DNA from: Geosmithia putterillii
Lineage: Eukaryota; Ascomycota; Sordariomycetes; Hypocreales; Bionectriaceae
Reading direction: 5' to 3'
Length of the DNA: 64,000 bases
Assembly: GCA_900188575.1 (NCBI GenBank)
Contig: FYEU01000311.1
Coordinates: forward strand, 310,001 to 374,000
Every line of letters starts with the position of its first letter. Position 1 is the first letter of the stretch. The translations under genes were made by a program, and so were the position numbers. Below the pieces are notes generated by a model. It was not told the DNA's origin. It saw nothing but the letters and a program-made list of their open reading frames with translations, and did no database searches. Of this stretch, positions 10,360-22,751 are shown piece by piece.

Positions 10360-13300
10360 TCAATCACTCTCGTCGCTCTCATCACTCTCGTCATCTTCAT
10401 CCTCATCACTCTCCTCTTCATCATCCTCATCATCCGCCTCCACCTCATCCTCCTCATCCTCATCCTCATCTTCCTCGACAGCATTCCCTATGGCTAGCCC
10501 AACACCAATGACCCTATCTCTGCCTCGGCCTCGCCCAGCCCGAACTTTGCTGGGTCCGTCGCCATCCGGCAGAGGCCCGTAGAGCTCGCGGTACCGCTCC
10601 AGCTCGCTCTTCTGTTCGACAAAGAAGTCGAGGATCGCCGCCATCGGCGCGCGCAGCTGGTTGAGCTCCTGGAGGGGACCGTTGTCGGTGCGTGCGAGAT
10701 GTCGTACAGCCAGGGTGGTGACACAGGTCTAGTACATGTCTTGTTAGTTCCAGTTCCGGAAAGCAAGGGGAAAATGTGTGTGCTGGAAAGAGAGCATGGG
10801 GCCGTCTTACCTCGATCCTGCTAACTTGATGCTCCATGAAATTGAGCAAAAAGCGCTCCGTCACCTCCCCTCCCCTCCGAGTGAGCCGGTCCACCAGCTC
10901 CGTCTCGGGTGGCTGCAGTCCCGGCCCTCGCACCTCCTCGAGCGTGCTGCATAGCATCTCCAGCCGCAGACTGACCTTCCACAGATCCCAAATCATATCA
11001 GGCTTCATATCCAGCTTGGCACCCGGCCTGAGTGTGGCAGGGCCACTCTTCCCACCTGCCACGCTGCCGCATCCATCATCACCGGCGGCACCACTGCCAT
11101 CAGCATTGGCCTGCTGCTGCTGCTGCTCCTCGTCTCGTCGCTCTAGCTGCTGGTGGTACTCTATCCTCCCTGCCAGGGCGTGCGGGTAGATAGAGTAAAC
11201 GACCTCTGGATTCTCCAGACCCTTGAGCTTCTTCTCACCCATCTCCTTGACCTCGAAACCTTGCGAGGTGAGGGACCGGAGATCTTTGCGGATGGCGTTG
11301 GCGTACGACTCGCTCTCGCCAAAGGCGGCCTCGTCAGACGGCGTCATGTTGCCGTTGCTGTTGCTCCGGCTGCTTATGCTGCCGTTACCGCTGGTTCCTC
11401 CCGTGACGTTACCGCGGTCGGTGTCCTGGTACGTTTCCAGGCAGCGCTGGATCTCGAGGATAAAGTCGGACGACACGGTGATCTGCCCACCGTCCGCCAC
11501 GGCCGCAATACGCGACGCCTTGTTCACCATGGGGCCAAAGTAGTCCATGCGCCACGTGACGGGGTCCTTCTCGCTCACGCAGTCGCCGTAGTGGATGCCC
11601 ATACGGACCGACAGGCCCTTAAAGATCAGCGTATTGTCCTTGTCCGTCAGCACCTCGGCCGATGCGGCAGAGAGCACCTCAGACGGCCAGTCCACTGTCA
11701 GCAGCGATAACTGCATTGCGAAGCACCACAGAAGTGCCGACGTCGCCGTCGGGAACGATACCATGAAGGCGTCGCCTTCCGTCTTGACCTCGTACCCGCC
11801 GATGCGCCGCAGCTGTCGCCGCATCAGCTCGTTGTGCAGCTTAATAGCCGACCGCATCGCGTTCGGGTACATCTCCCACAGCATCGTCGAGTTCTTGATG
11901 TCGGTAAACACAATGGCAATGTTGCCCGTCGGGGCCGGGATCTCGGCTTCGAGTCGGTTGAGCGATGAGTCCAGAACCTCGTTCTTGCCCTTGCGGCCCT
12001 TGCGGTTGTAGTTTTGCGTCTGCGCTGCCGCCATCATCTGCTGCGCCTCGTCCGGTATTCCCGACGGGTACAGCGACATGCTGGGGCCGCGCGAGCCACC
12101 CATCTTGGAACGCTCCACCCGGCGCTTCAGGTCGGCCACGCTGATCATCATGACCATGATCTTGCCCGACGCTCCGTACGCAATCGCCAGGTCGCGTAGC
12201 TTCTGTGCCGCCAGCATCAGGTCCTGCCGCTCCTGTCGCACAATGTCTGCCACGAGTCCCGGCGACAGGTACTCCCAGAACTCCTTGGTCGCCATCACGA
12301 TGGCTTCATCCTGCTCGCGGATCGTCATGTTGCTCACGTGCGGCGCTGCCTGGATGATGGGCATCATGTCGCTGTACCCAAACGCTCGCGACACTTCCAG
12401 CGTGTCGTTGAGTCGTCCGTTACGCGATACCCACCCACCTGCCTCGCGAATACGTGACCGCTCCGTCGGCTCAGCCGGGTCATGCTTGCGTGTGAGGATG
12501 TTATAATCGTCATTCTGGATGATCATGGCCTGCGTGTCACCCACGTTGGCAATATACAGCTCCGTACCCTTGAGGTACGCCACTGTGGCCACGCCACCCG
12601 ACATGAGGTCCTCCTTGCTCAGGACGAGAGACTGCGCCGAGCCGCGGTGCGTCGTCCGGGGCCGGTCCTCAGTGTGGTGCACTGTGATGGTCGCCAGGTC
12701 CTTGTTAACCGAGAGGAACGCCCGGCGGAGCGCGTCCACGGGCGTCTCGGCCTCGCTGCCGTCACCGCCTGCGCCCGCCTTCTTGAGCCCCTTAAGCTCC
12801 TGGGCAAAGACGTTGCCAAAGTTCTCGTGCAGGTACTTGGCGATCTTGGACCCGCCACTCGACAGCTCCTGGCCGTCAAACAGACCGAGCAGCATCTCCG
12901 TCTCGGACGAGTTGAAGCGCGGCACCACCAGGTCCACCGTCGACAGGTGCTCGTTCCTGCCCAGCGTGTCAGCCATGCCGTACGGCAGGTGACCCGCCAG
13001 CGAGCCCGACGTGCGCACGCGGCGGTCCTCGCTCTGGTCGGGGATGCTGGGCTGCGTAAGCGTCACGTCCATGAGACCGAGCACCCGGAGATTGGCCAGC
13101 CGGCTAAAGTCGGCATACTGCTCCCGTTCAGGCATGCCTGGGAACGCCGTCGATCCGGTCCACGCGCTCTGCTTGATCTCGAGCTTCTTGTTGCCCGACA
13201 GGTTGAGATAGCGCAGGTTGGGGTTGAGATTCCAGTTCCAATCATACGGCACGTTCGAAATGTTGTATTTCAGGTAGTTGCTGCCGCAGTCCAGCACCGC

Positions 13301-16300
13301 CAGCTTCTTGGCCCGCGAGATGTCGGCCGGTAGGTTGGTGAACTTGTTGCCGTTGATGTACAGCGCCTGCAGAAGACTCGACTCCTCGAGGTCCTCGGCC
13401 GGCAGCGTCGTAAGTCCGTTGCCCGACAGGTACAGTTCCACCAGCTGGGGCCAGCTCTTGATGGATCGCTGCGGCATGTCGCTGATCTCGTCGTTGTACG
13501 ACAGGTTGAGGATGCGCACCTCGGCCAGCAGCGTGATCTGGTCAAACACGTCGTCATCGAGTCGGTTGTCCGCGAGCAGCAGACTCCGAAGTGACCCCGC
13601 AAACGTGCTGATCAGCCTCGCCGACAGACTGGAGTCCTTCCGGCTGCTCAGCGGGATCGGCGTGGCCGTGCCGCTGCTAGGCGGCGGTCCTGACGCGGCC
13701 TGCGTCTTCTTGGACACGACCGACGTCTGCCGCCCGCCCTTGCCGTACACCGAGACGACGGAGCTCTTCCTGTCTGAGGCGGGCGAGGGTCCGACGCTGA
13801 GCAGTGTGCTCGACGCCTGGCTGGGCCGCCTCTCCTCGGAGAGCTCGTCGGAGCTCGGTGCCGACGACAGAGACGACCCTTGCGGAAACTGCCTTGTGCT
13901 TGCAGAAGCACCGTTGCCCCCGTTGCCGTTCTGCATCTGCGAGCCCGACTGGTCCTCACCCGGCACGCGGGGAGGTCTCGAAGCCGGCTTGGGGAACTCC
14001 CTGAGCAGGTTGGACGACGCATTCAACACCTCGAGCTTCTTGGCCCACCAGATTTCTGATGGGAGGTTGCTGAGGTTGTTGTTGCGGACGTTGAGGACGC
14101 GCAGCTCGGTGAGGCAGCCAATCTGGGGGGGCAGCTCACCGACCGAGTTGTTGGCGATGCTAAAGTGCTCAAGCCGCAGCAGGGTGCCGATCTGGGCTGG
14201 CAGCGAGACGAAGTAGTTCTTGTCGAGAATGAGGTTCTCGAGGTTGGGCATGTGGGCAAAGGCCGAGTCGATGCTGGCCAGCTGCGCGTTGGACAGGTTG
14301 AGCGACTTGAGGGTGGGGATAGACTCCTCGAGCTCAAACTTGTTGAGGGGGTTCGAGTTCAGCTTGAGCTGGCGAAGGCACTCGAAACGGCCGGTGAAGG
14401 CCGAGATGCCGTTGTGGTCGGCGTAAAGAATCTCGAGCTTGGGCAGCTCCGAGATGATGTCGATCGAGGTGATGCCGTTGTACTTGATGTCGAGCTCGCG
14501 CAGGTTGGCGAGGTCGACAAATGAGTGGGGCACGGCGTGCGACAATCGGTTGTTGGTCACGAGCAGCTTCTCGAGATTCTTGAGGTTGCCAATCTCGTCG
14601 GGTAGATGGGCGATGGCGTTGAAGCTCAGGTCCAGGTCGACCAGACTCTGCAGGTCGCACAGGAAGCGCGGGAACTCGTCGAGGAAGTTGGACGAGATGT
14701 TGAGCGAGCGCAGGGCCTGGTAGGCGCCAAAGTACGGGGGCAGGGCCTTGAGGCGGTTATTGGCCAGGTTCATCTTGAGGACACCTGAGAGGGTCTCGAG
14801 CTCGGCGTGCTCGAGCTGGTCAACGCGGTTGTTGGACACGTCGAGGTACGTCAGCTTGCCGGCGCGCGACAGGCTGGGCGGCAGGCGGCGGGCTTCATTG
14901 TTGTTGAACTTGATGTCGCGCAGGTTCTTGCACGACTGGATGAAGTCGCGGGGCACGTCAAGCGACAGGTTGCGCGACAGGTTCAGGGAGATAATCTCGG
15001 GGGCCCTGCTGTACAGCGAGATAGGTATCGTGACGAGGTTGCGACCCGACAGGTCCACGTAGGGGAGCTTCTGGCTCCGCGGCATGGCCAGGTCGGCCGT
15101 CTTGGAGTGGAAGTCACTCTCCTTGGCGGACAGAAACATGAAGCGGCACAGGTAGCTGTTGTCTTCGCGGCCGAGGTCGCCGATGCGGTCCTTGTCCTCG
15201 TAGCCAATCTGCTGCAGCAGGCGCTTCTGGATGAGCAGGGGCATCTCGTTGGGGCTGAGGACGCGGATGAGGCCCTGCTTCTTGAGGATGATGTGGTAGT
15301 TTTCCAGACCGTCGACGACGTACGTCTTCTTGATGACCTGTGAGATGACATCGGTGACGCTGGCGTTGAGCGGCATGGCGTGGGTGGAGAAGGTGCCGTC
15401 GGAGCGGAAGATGCGGATGCAAAAGGCCGTCAGCTTCTCGTCGTCGCGCGGCGGCGTCTGCGAGTCGTCAATGTCCATGCTCTGGTACGACGTGTCGTCG
15501 GTGCCGCGGCGCACAGCCCAGCTGTCGGGGGCGTCCCAGCGGCCCTTGGGGGGCGGCGAGGCGACTGAGTCGCGGCGCTCCGGGTCATTGATCCAGTCCA
15601 GGTCTATGGGCGCCAGGGCAGGCGGTCTCGACAGGATGCCCTCCATATCGTTGAGGTTGGTGTCTAGGGGGAACAGCTGTCCTGGGTCGGTGACGTCGGT
15701 GGGGCCGATGGACTCGTCGTCGATATCGGTGGGCCTGGTTGCCGTCCTCTTCTTGGAGGAGAAGGGGAACCTGGGATTGAAGGGTACGCCGCGCCGCGAC
15801 TGGGGCGTCGTCGTCGAGGACTCGTTGCCGTCCTGTTGTTGCGACGCCTGCTGCTGCTGTTGTTGCTGCTGCTGCTGCTGCTGCAAGAGCTGCTGCTGCT
15901 GCAATAGCTGCTGCTCCGAGGCATTGTTGCTGCCGGCAGCGGAAGAGGTGGACGGGGGGATGGCGGATGGCGACAGGTCCGTCTGACCGCCACTCTGCTG
16001 CTGGGCGGGCGTAGGGGTCTGCAGCGACCGGGTCGACTGAGGCATACTCCTGAGTTTGGAGCTGCTCGAGTCGTCACCACCCCTGTCGCGGTTGTGGTGT
16101 TTGCGGAGGAAGCCGCGCAGGCCAAACTTGCCGTGGCTGGTTGGCGGTGAATGACTATCCATGGCGGAGGCGGCGCGGGGCCCCGGGATGGTGACACTGC
16201 CGGTGCTCGCGGCCGGGCTGTCGGCGCTCGAGCGGGTGCTCTGCTGGGTGGCGGGCCGCCTGATCTTATCCCGAGGGGTCGAGACGTGGGTGCTGTGCGC

Positions 16301-17870
16301 GGATTCGTCTCTGCTGGCGGGGGGCCTCATGCCGCGCGGGTCATCGTGACTCCGGTTGTGGCGGTGGTGGTGGCCGGGCAGGTGGAAGTTGCCGTGGCCG
16401 GAGCGAGTTGATGACGACGTCTTGGGCGGGTTCTGTGACTGGTTCTGGGTCTCGGCCTTGTAACGGTCGCGATCGAGTTCTGCGAGGCTGTTGCGCACGG
16501 GCGCTTCACCATATAGCGCAATGTCCTGATGGTTGAAAGCTCGTGTGTTAGCGGAGTCGCATGCATGCACATGAATAATGAGCAGGTAAAAGAGGGGTGG
16601 GGCCAAGACGGCTGTATTTTATGGTGGAGATTGGACGAGCGATTGAATGAGCAGCATGGCTAGAGAATGGCTCGAGCACGCAGGGCCATTCGCTAGTAGC
16701 TCGCAGAGAGAGAGAATGGGAAGAAGAGGTGAATGAAAGAACAATGGAACATACGGCATTGTCCTGGTAGAGAAACGGAACAATCTCGGGAGCAGGAACA
16801 GGTGATCTGGGCCGGGACGAGGTCGGGGAGACATCGCGCGTCTGGTCGGCCGAGGTGGCATTCGAGGCCTTTCTGTCGCGCTGGGACTGGTGGCTGTAAG
16901 AGCGGGAACAACGGTCCCTGCGGTCAGTCATGGAGGCAGCGAGGCTATTGTCGGAGCTGTCGCGACCGGGGAACTCTTCGCCAAAGAAGCCCTGGAGCTT
17001 GCGCATACCGCCGCGGTTCATGCTCGTCTTGGAGCCCTGGCTGCTGGCAGTGGCAATGCTGGCCAGCGAGGGGCGGCGGTCGTCGTCGAAGCCGAGCTCG
17101 GGCGGGGAATCGCGGTAGCCATCGTATGCAGAGGCGCTGTCGGCATAGTAGGAGGCGGACGAGGTTGGCGGCTGCGGGGGTTGCGGCTGGTGCTGGAATT
17201 GAGGTTGGGCGGGAGACGACTGTGACGGGGTCGACTGGGTATCACTCGAGTCGTGGTAGAAGCTGCTGCCGGCACCTGGCGCCGCACCACCGGTGGCCTG
17301 GTGGGCGGGGGTCGAGGGACGGTCCCTGGACAAGGATGAGGACGACATCCAGGGGGCTATCTGGGAGGTGACGTCGGAGGAGGCGGGGGCAGCGGCGGTC
17401 GGGTTGTTGCTGCTGCTGCTCTTGGCGGCGGCACGCTGGCTGCGCGTGGAATGCTTGGACGAGGAGCGCATGATGGGGAGGATGGAGAAGTCGCGAGAGA
17501 AGCGGTCCGTGTTCACGGCAGGTTCGTCGTCGTCGTCCTGGATGTCATTGTCATCGTCGTAGCGTGTCTGGGAGTGGTGGTGGTGATCGGGACGCAGATG
17601 GTGATGTCGCGAATGGTGATGGTGTCGCGAGTGGGAGGAGTGCTTGTTGTTGGTGGATGAGGAGGATGTCTTGCTGCTGCTGCCGCCGGCGGATTTTGTT
17701 GGCTTGGCAGGCGATGAGGTGGTGCTCGTATAGGGTCTCGCGGTGGCGGAGGAGCGGGTGCTGTTGGTGTCGGTCGAGGTCAGGGTGCTCGCGTTGGTCG
17801 TGGTGCTGATGCGCTTGCTGGCGGCGTCGGCATCATTCCTCGACATGTTGACCTGGCGGGCGTATGGCAC
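10360..17870 (-). CDS. adenylate cyclase (RA-LRR-PP2C-cyclase)
   Basis: Three exons, 17870-16755, 16525-10811 and 10728-10360, all joined in phase 0, give 2399 residues (2391 if the ATG at 17846 starts translation). Both introns have CTAAC branch points. Order of parts: a long Ser/Thr/His/Gln-rich N-terminus with a polyglutamine run, a Ras-associating domain at about 730-830, about twenty leucine-rich repeats at 860-1520, a PP2C-like domain at about 1555-1800 with a degenerate LFDGQE motif, and a class III cyclase domain at about 1900-2160 (IVFTDIKNSTMLWE, KTEGDAFMVSFP, DYFGPMVNKASRI). This is the membrane-associated fungal cyclase that makes cAMP for PKA signalling in growth, conidiation and infection development. 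The last exon adds a coiled segment and a strongly acidic Asp/Glu/Ser tail. Confidence 0.97.
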
Positions 17871-20191
17871 CGATGACTGCCATCAGGGAACGGGCAATAG
17901 GCAAGAATACCAAGACTGTTGTTGGTGTTGGTGTCGATGTCCGGCTTGGTGTTTCAGAAGAGGAGAGGTGACGACGTTGGCAATGATGTCTCGCAAGCGT
18001 CGTATTATTTACTCGGAAGCGGAAGAGGAAGGAGCAGACGAGTTGGGTAGCGGTGGCAGTTGCGCCGGCAGCAAAAGCAAAGCCAGTGCAGTGTATCGAG
18101 CTATAGCAGCTGTAGTATGTACGAATAAGGGAATATGTAGCTCGTAAAGATATGTGCAGTGCAATGCAGTGCAGTGCCAGTTGATGAATGAACAAGGATG
18201 ACGGGATTGAGTTGAGGGTTGAGGGTGAAGTGAGCACAGAGCAAGAGGCAGACGCAGACGCAGACGCAGACGAGGGGTTGTGGGTTGTCGCAGGCAAAGA
18301 GGAAACTCTAATGAAGCGGGAGCTGTCATTCGTGGTACCAGCGTAATTGCGGGAGAGAGGGAAAGAGCGAGCGAGAGAGAGCAGAGCAAAGGAAAGTGCA
18401 AGAGCGGGAACGCGGGTGCGGAGAGAAAGGAAAGAGAGGTACGTACTCTTTTTTTTTTTCCCTCTTTTTTTCTCACCACCACACACTCTATGAGTACGAG
18501 AGACGCCTAGCAATTCTACTACTAGTAATTCTGCATGTACAGATTGGCAGAGTGCAGATTGACAGATTGACAGAATGTAATAATAAAAAGAGTCCTATTA
18601 AACCTGCCTGTCCTCTTCTTCGTTGCCAGCATAATAATACGGGTACCTAATATCATTGCGTCGTTGCACTCTCTGAGCTCTCTAACCTCTAACCTGGACA
18701 TCCTTGGACATCCTAGTCCCCAGTCCTACTAGCCGCGTTACTCGTACATGGGTCTGTCCCTTGGTCCCCATGCCATCCCAGTCAGACTGCTGTCGCCAAG
18801 GTCTGGTGACGGAGTACGAGTAACGGAGTCAAGGAGTCTGCGTCAGTCTGCGTCAAGGGACCGAGTACAAGTACGAGTAATCCCGATGTTAATTAGCCAT
18901 ACAATCCATCCTCTCAGTGTGCTCACCAGTCTACAAGTAATAATAGTCCGTACCTACTACGAGCATTATTCCGTAGTACTATTACTAGTGGTATTAATGA
19001 GTATCATCAATAGCACTCGGCGATATTAATCCCTACAGCATACATACATATTGCATCGCCCAATCCTCGTACCCATGCCATACTCGTACTATCCAACATG
19101 TAACCTCGTCTGCGTCTGCATCTGCATACTCCGTACGGATACACTGCTGCATGCAGCCGGGCGACATGTCTTCCGAGGCCGAGGGCACACGCACACATAC
19201 ACACAAGCATACAAGTACGCGCACACGCACGCACACACGCGGGGCGCGCTCCAAAAAGGTTGGTGAGAGTATTAATTACAGGCAGAAAGAAATCATCCCC
19301 AGAAACCACTCGGTAATATGCTCTGCAAAAAAAAAAAACTTGGTTACAGCATATGAATACCCATTCAATTGGTTGGACCACCACACCTTGGCTACTTGGC
19401 TACTTGGCTGCTTGGTTGCTGCTTCGCCGCTTGGCTTGGCCGTCACTGGTCTGGCTAGCCAAGGTGGCTGGCAGTGGGCACTGGACTCACTGGCTAACTG
19501 GCTCCCACTGAACTGGGGGCGGGTGGACTACGGGCTGGCCCTCTTGGATGGACCCTCTTTGACCCTTGCCATGCCGACGTGCGCGCTACCGACGCCGCGC
19601 GGGACGGTGGGACTGCCAGAGGGTCAGGGCCTACAAGTAGAGGGAAGCTCACTGAAGTGCTCAGAGACTCCGACAGTGTAATAGCTGGCAGCTGCTCTTT
19701 GCTCTGCAGTCTGCCAAGGCCCGTCAACCCCGTCAAATCATCATGCTCCCTGCTAATATTACGGCTGGGCCGGGTCCATACAGGTACGGAGTACAGACTT
19801 ACAGAGTTATGTGGCACTGTCGCACTGTGGAGTTATCCACCCTGTATTAATCCAAATTCATCAATCTGACAATCAATCATCAATCTCAACTGTCAATCAA
19901 TCAATCAACCCATGTAATGCTCCGTACTCGTACGAACTCTTCCACCTTCCACAGACCTAAATGGATTGCTAGACATAGGGTTGGTCATATTTCATCTATC
20001 ACCTCGGCACAACTCGAGTAATCACCATGTTGCAATACTCATTCCTTGCCTCTACTCCACGAATCCAATCTTGACCTTCACTCCAGTCTATTATTCCAAG
20101 ACTATGACTCCGTACCGGGTGCTAATAATACTCCGGCTGCTACCCCGTAATACGGCTCAAAGAGTAAATACTCCGCACTTGTACTCGTAAA
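17871..20191. other. intergenic, cyclase upstream region to alpha-glucosidase
   Basis: Contains the cyclase promoter/5' leader (GA- and T-rich tracts, a CAGACG microsatellite at 18250-18274), CA-rich simple sequence at 19190-19240, TTGGCTAC-like repeats near 19385-19440, and TACTCCGTA/TACGGAGTA at 19127 and 19785. No exon could be supported. Confidence 0.55.
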
Positions 20192-22400
20192 CTACAGCAA
20201 TACTGCAATTCCCTCGCAAGGTCCAAGAGTAATCTTGCCCTCCCCAATCTTTTCAATCGTCTGACCTCCCGGCGACACCAAAATCTCCTTGATGGCCGTG
20301 CCAGCATCCCACTTGACCTCCTTGTCGGTAAAGTTGCACGCCACCAGCGCTGCCTTGCCGCTGTCCTCTGCCGACGTGCGCTTGTACGCAAAGACGGACT
20401 CGTTAGCTTCGTCGACGAGTGCCCATTCGCCATACACAAACACGTCCTTGTGCGCCTTGCGCGCCTCCAGCACTCGCCGGTAGCAGTGGTACACCGAGTT
20501 CTGGTCGTCCACTTGCGACGCCGCATTGACCGTCTTGTAGTTGTCGTTGACCCGCATCCAGGGCTCCTTGCCTCCCGCCGTGAACCCTCCGTGGGGCGTG
20601 TCGTCCCACTGCATCGGCGTGCGGGCATTGTCTCGTGATTTCTTCTGGTATTCAATCTTGTAGTCCGCTTTTTGTTGCTCCGTCGCCGTATCCTTGTGGA
20701 GGCTGCACAACTGTCAGTACACACGCTTGCACACACATACGGTGATTATGCCTCCGGCGGCCTTGCTGGGAGCTGTTCTCGCCCCGCTCGCTATGCGGCT
20801 CAGATGTATAGAAGGATGGATGGGAAGAAAGAGATACTCACTTCCAGTGGTTCAGACAATCTATGTCCTTGTACTCCTCAAACGGCCAGTCCTTGGGCAC
20901 ATTCGTCATGCCAATCTCCTGGCCCTGGTAGACAAACGGCGTGCCCGACTGCAGCACCAGGAAGATGGCAATGAGCTTGGCACTGGCCTCGCGCAGCTCG
21001 GGCGTATCCCAGAGAAACCGGCTTGGGGCACGCGGCTGGTCGTGGTTTTCGAGGTACAGGGCGTTCCACCCGTCATTGTCGTACATGAACCGCTGCCACT
21101 TGTCGGTCGTCTTCTTGAGTCGAGAAATGGTCCATTCTCCGTGGGAGAACTTGCCCTCGGGGCCATGGTCAATATCCATGCTAAATCAAGGTTAGCTCAT
21201 ATGGTCGAAGGAAGCACGTACGTGAATCTGAGAAAGTCAATGCACTCACAGCTCAAAGTGAAAGATCATGCTAAGCTCTCCACGATCAGCCCCAACAGCC
21301 TTGACCAGCTCACGTGCATCCGTGACGCAGGGCATCTCGCCGACGCTGAAAGCATCGTACTCCTTGAGAATAGCCCCAATGCCCTTGAGGAACTCGTGCA
21401 GGCGCGGGCCACAGGCGTAGTACTCGCTACCCCTGAGCACTGTCTTGTTGGAGTCGGGGAACCGCTGGTCTTTGCTGATGAAGTTGATGACGTCAATGCG
21501 GAAGCCGTCGGCGCCCTTGTCGAGCCAGAAGCGCATAATCTCGTGCACCTTGGCGCGCACGTCAGGGTTCTCCCAGTTGAGGTCGGGCTGCTCCTTGGCG
21601 TACAAGTGGAGGTAGTATTCATCTGTGGCCTCGTCGTACTGCCAGGCGTTTCCTGGTACCGTCAGTATTCACTGCCATCCTCAACTCTCCAAGCGTAGTG
21701 AGGTCAGCCCCCCGGCAGGGGCCGCCGGGGGCATAATCACGAGTAGTAGTAGTGCCAAATATCAATCAATGTGTGCGGGCTTACCTTGGAAATGCGAGTC
21801 CCAGTTGTTGGGAGGCTGCCTGTTGCCCTGGGCGTCATACTTGGGGGGCTTCCAGATGTACCAGTCACGGTAGGGGTTGTCCTTTGACTTGCGGGACTCC
21901 TTGAACCAGTGGTGCTGGTCACTGGTGTGGTTTGTGACGAGGTCCATGACGAGCTTCATGCCGCGCTCATGCAGCTTGTCCTTGAGGACCTCGACATCGC
22001 TGACGTCGCCGTAGGGAGGGTCGATTTTCTTGTAGTTACTAATGTCGTAGCCCTGCAGATCAGTCAGTTCATTGTGCATCAATGCGTTTCTTCTCTTTTT
22101 TTCTCAAGCTTGCTCCATCGTGTGGCATTTGTTCTCATCTCCATTGTTCTCGTATTCATTGTTCTCTGCGAGTAAGTTGAGATGCGCTAGTGAGGTGCTG
22201 CTTACCATGTCAACCTGGGGACTCTCGAAAATAGGAGAGAGCCAGACAATATCCACGCCCAGGTTCTTGAGGTAGTCAACACGGGAGATGATGCCCTTGA
22301 GGTCACCCAGGCCATCGCCATTGGAGTCCTGGAACGAGGCCGGGTAGACCTGGTAGACGGAGCTCTCCTTCCACCAGGCGGGGTGATGTTTGGGGGCCAT
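20192..22400 (-). CDS. intracellular GH13 alpha-glucosidase (maltase)
   Basis: Five exons (22400-22206, 22052-21785, 21652-21250, 21180-20842, 20702-20192) join in correct phase to 571 residues. All GH13 regions are present: DLVTNHTSDQH (region I), GFRIDVINF with nucleophile Asp208 (II), SVGEMPCV with acid/base Glu260 (III), and LENHDQPR with Asp336 (IV). The start WWKESSVYQVYPASF is typical of maltase/isomaltase-type alpha-glucosidases. No signal peptide is present, so it should hydrolyse maltose-type alpha-glucosides in the cytosol after uptake. No MAL transporter or regulator gene flanks it here. Introns 2 and 4 (132 and 139 bp) each carry a copy of the GC-rich element, while intron 3 is 69 bp. 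Five AAGGAGCT motifs lie upstream of the TATA box. Confidence 0.95.
20749..20792 (+). repeat. 44 bp GC-rich dispersed element, copy 2 (intronic)
   Basis: Lies inside intron 4 of the alpha-glucosidase gene, antisense to the gene. It is preceded by GTGATTA, as is copy 3. It differs from copies 1 and 4 by a few transitions. Confidence 0.85.
21690..21733 (-). repeat. 44 bp GC-rich dispersed element, copy 3 (intronic, divergent)
   Basis: Lies inside intron 2 of the alpha-glucosidase gene, in the sense of the gene. The left half (TGCCCCCGGCGGCCCCTGCC) is close to the other copies; the right half is more divergent with one small indel. Confidence 0.7.
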
Positions 22401-22605
22401 GATGAAGAAGCAGTGCTCTGTAGATGACTAGTAGTAGTACATACGTCAGTAACTTGTGACTTCAGATGACATGTTGTCAAATACCGAAATGGGATTCGAT
22501 GGACTTGGATGGACTTGGATGAAATTTGATGGATTGAAGCTGGTTCTGATGCTGATGTTGCAAAGAGAGAAGGAGAGAAGGAGAGAGTGAGGGCGAAACG
22601 CACTT

Positions 22606-22613
22606 TAAATAGG
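22606..22613 (-). promoter_or_regulatory. TATA-like box of the alpha-glucosidase gene
   Basis: TATTTAAA read on the minus strand, about 205 bp upstream of the start codon. Confidence 0.5.
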
Positions 22614-22638
22614 AACACCGTCAATGGAAACGAGAAGG

Positions 22639-22751
22639 AAGGAGCTACACGATAGAAAGGGAAGGAGCTCTACAGCAAAGAGGAAAATAAAAGGAGCTTC
22701 ACGGTCGAGAGAAGGAAGGAGCTGCACGGGAGAGATGGGAGGGAAGGAGCT
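22639..22751 (-). promoter_or_regulatory. five-copy AAGGAGCT motif cluster upstream of the alpha-glucosidase gene
   Basis: AAGGAGCT occurs at 22639, 22662, 22691, 22716 and 22744, each followed by a TACA/TTCAC/GCAC-like triplet context, at 23-29 bp spacing. On the gene's strand this reads AGCTCCTT and sits 25-140 bp upstream of the TATA-like box, the usual place for an upstream activating array. The binding factor is not known to me. Confidence 0.5.

Noticed and set aside
19151..19681. A 176-codon plus-strand frame in the cyclase to alpha-glucosidase gap
   Set aside because: Product starts with His/Thr repeats from CA-rich simple sequence and has no recognisable structure or splice context.
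20694..21698. A 334-codon plus-strand frame through the alpha-glucosidase gene
   Set aside because: It crosses sense-strand introns and exons without respecting them and has no protein-like features.
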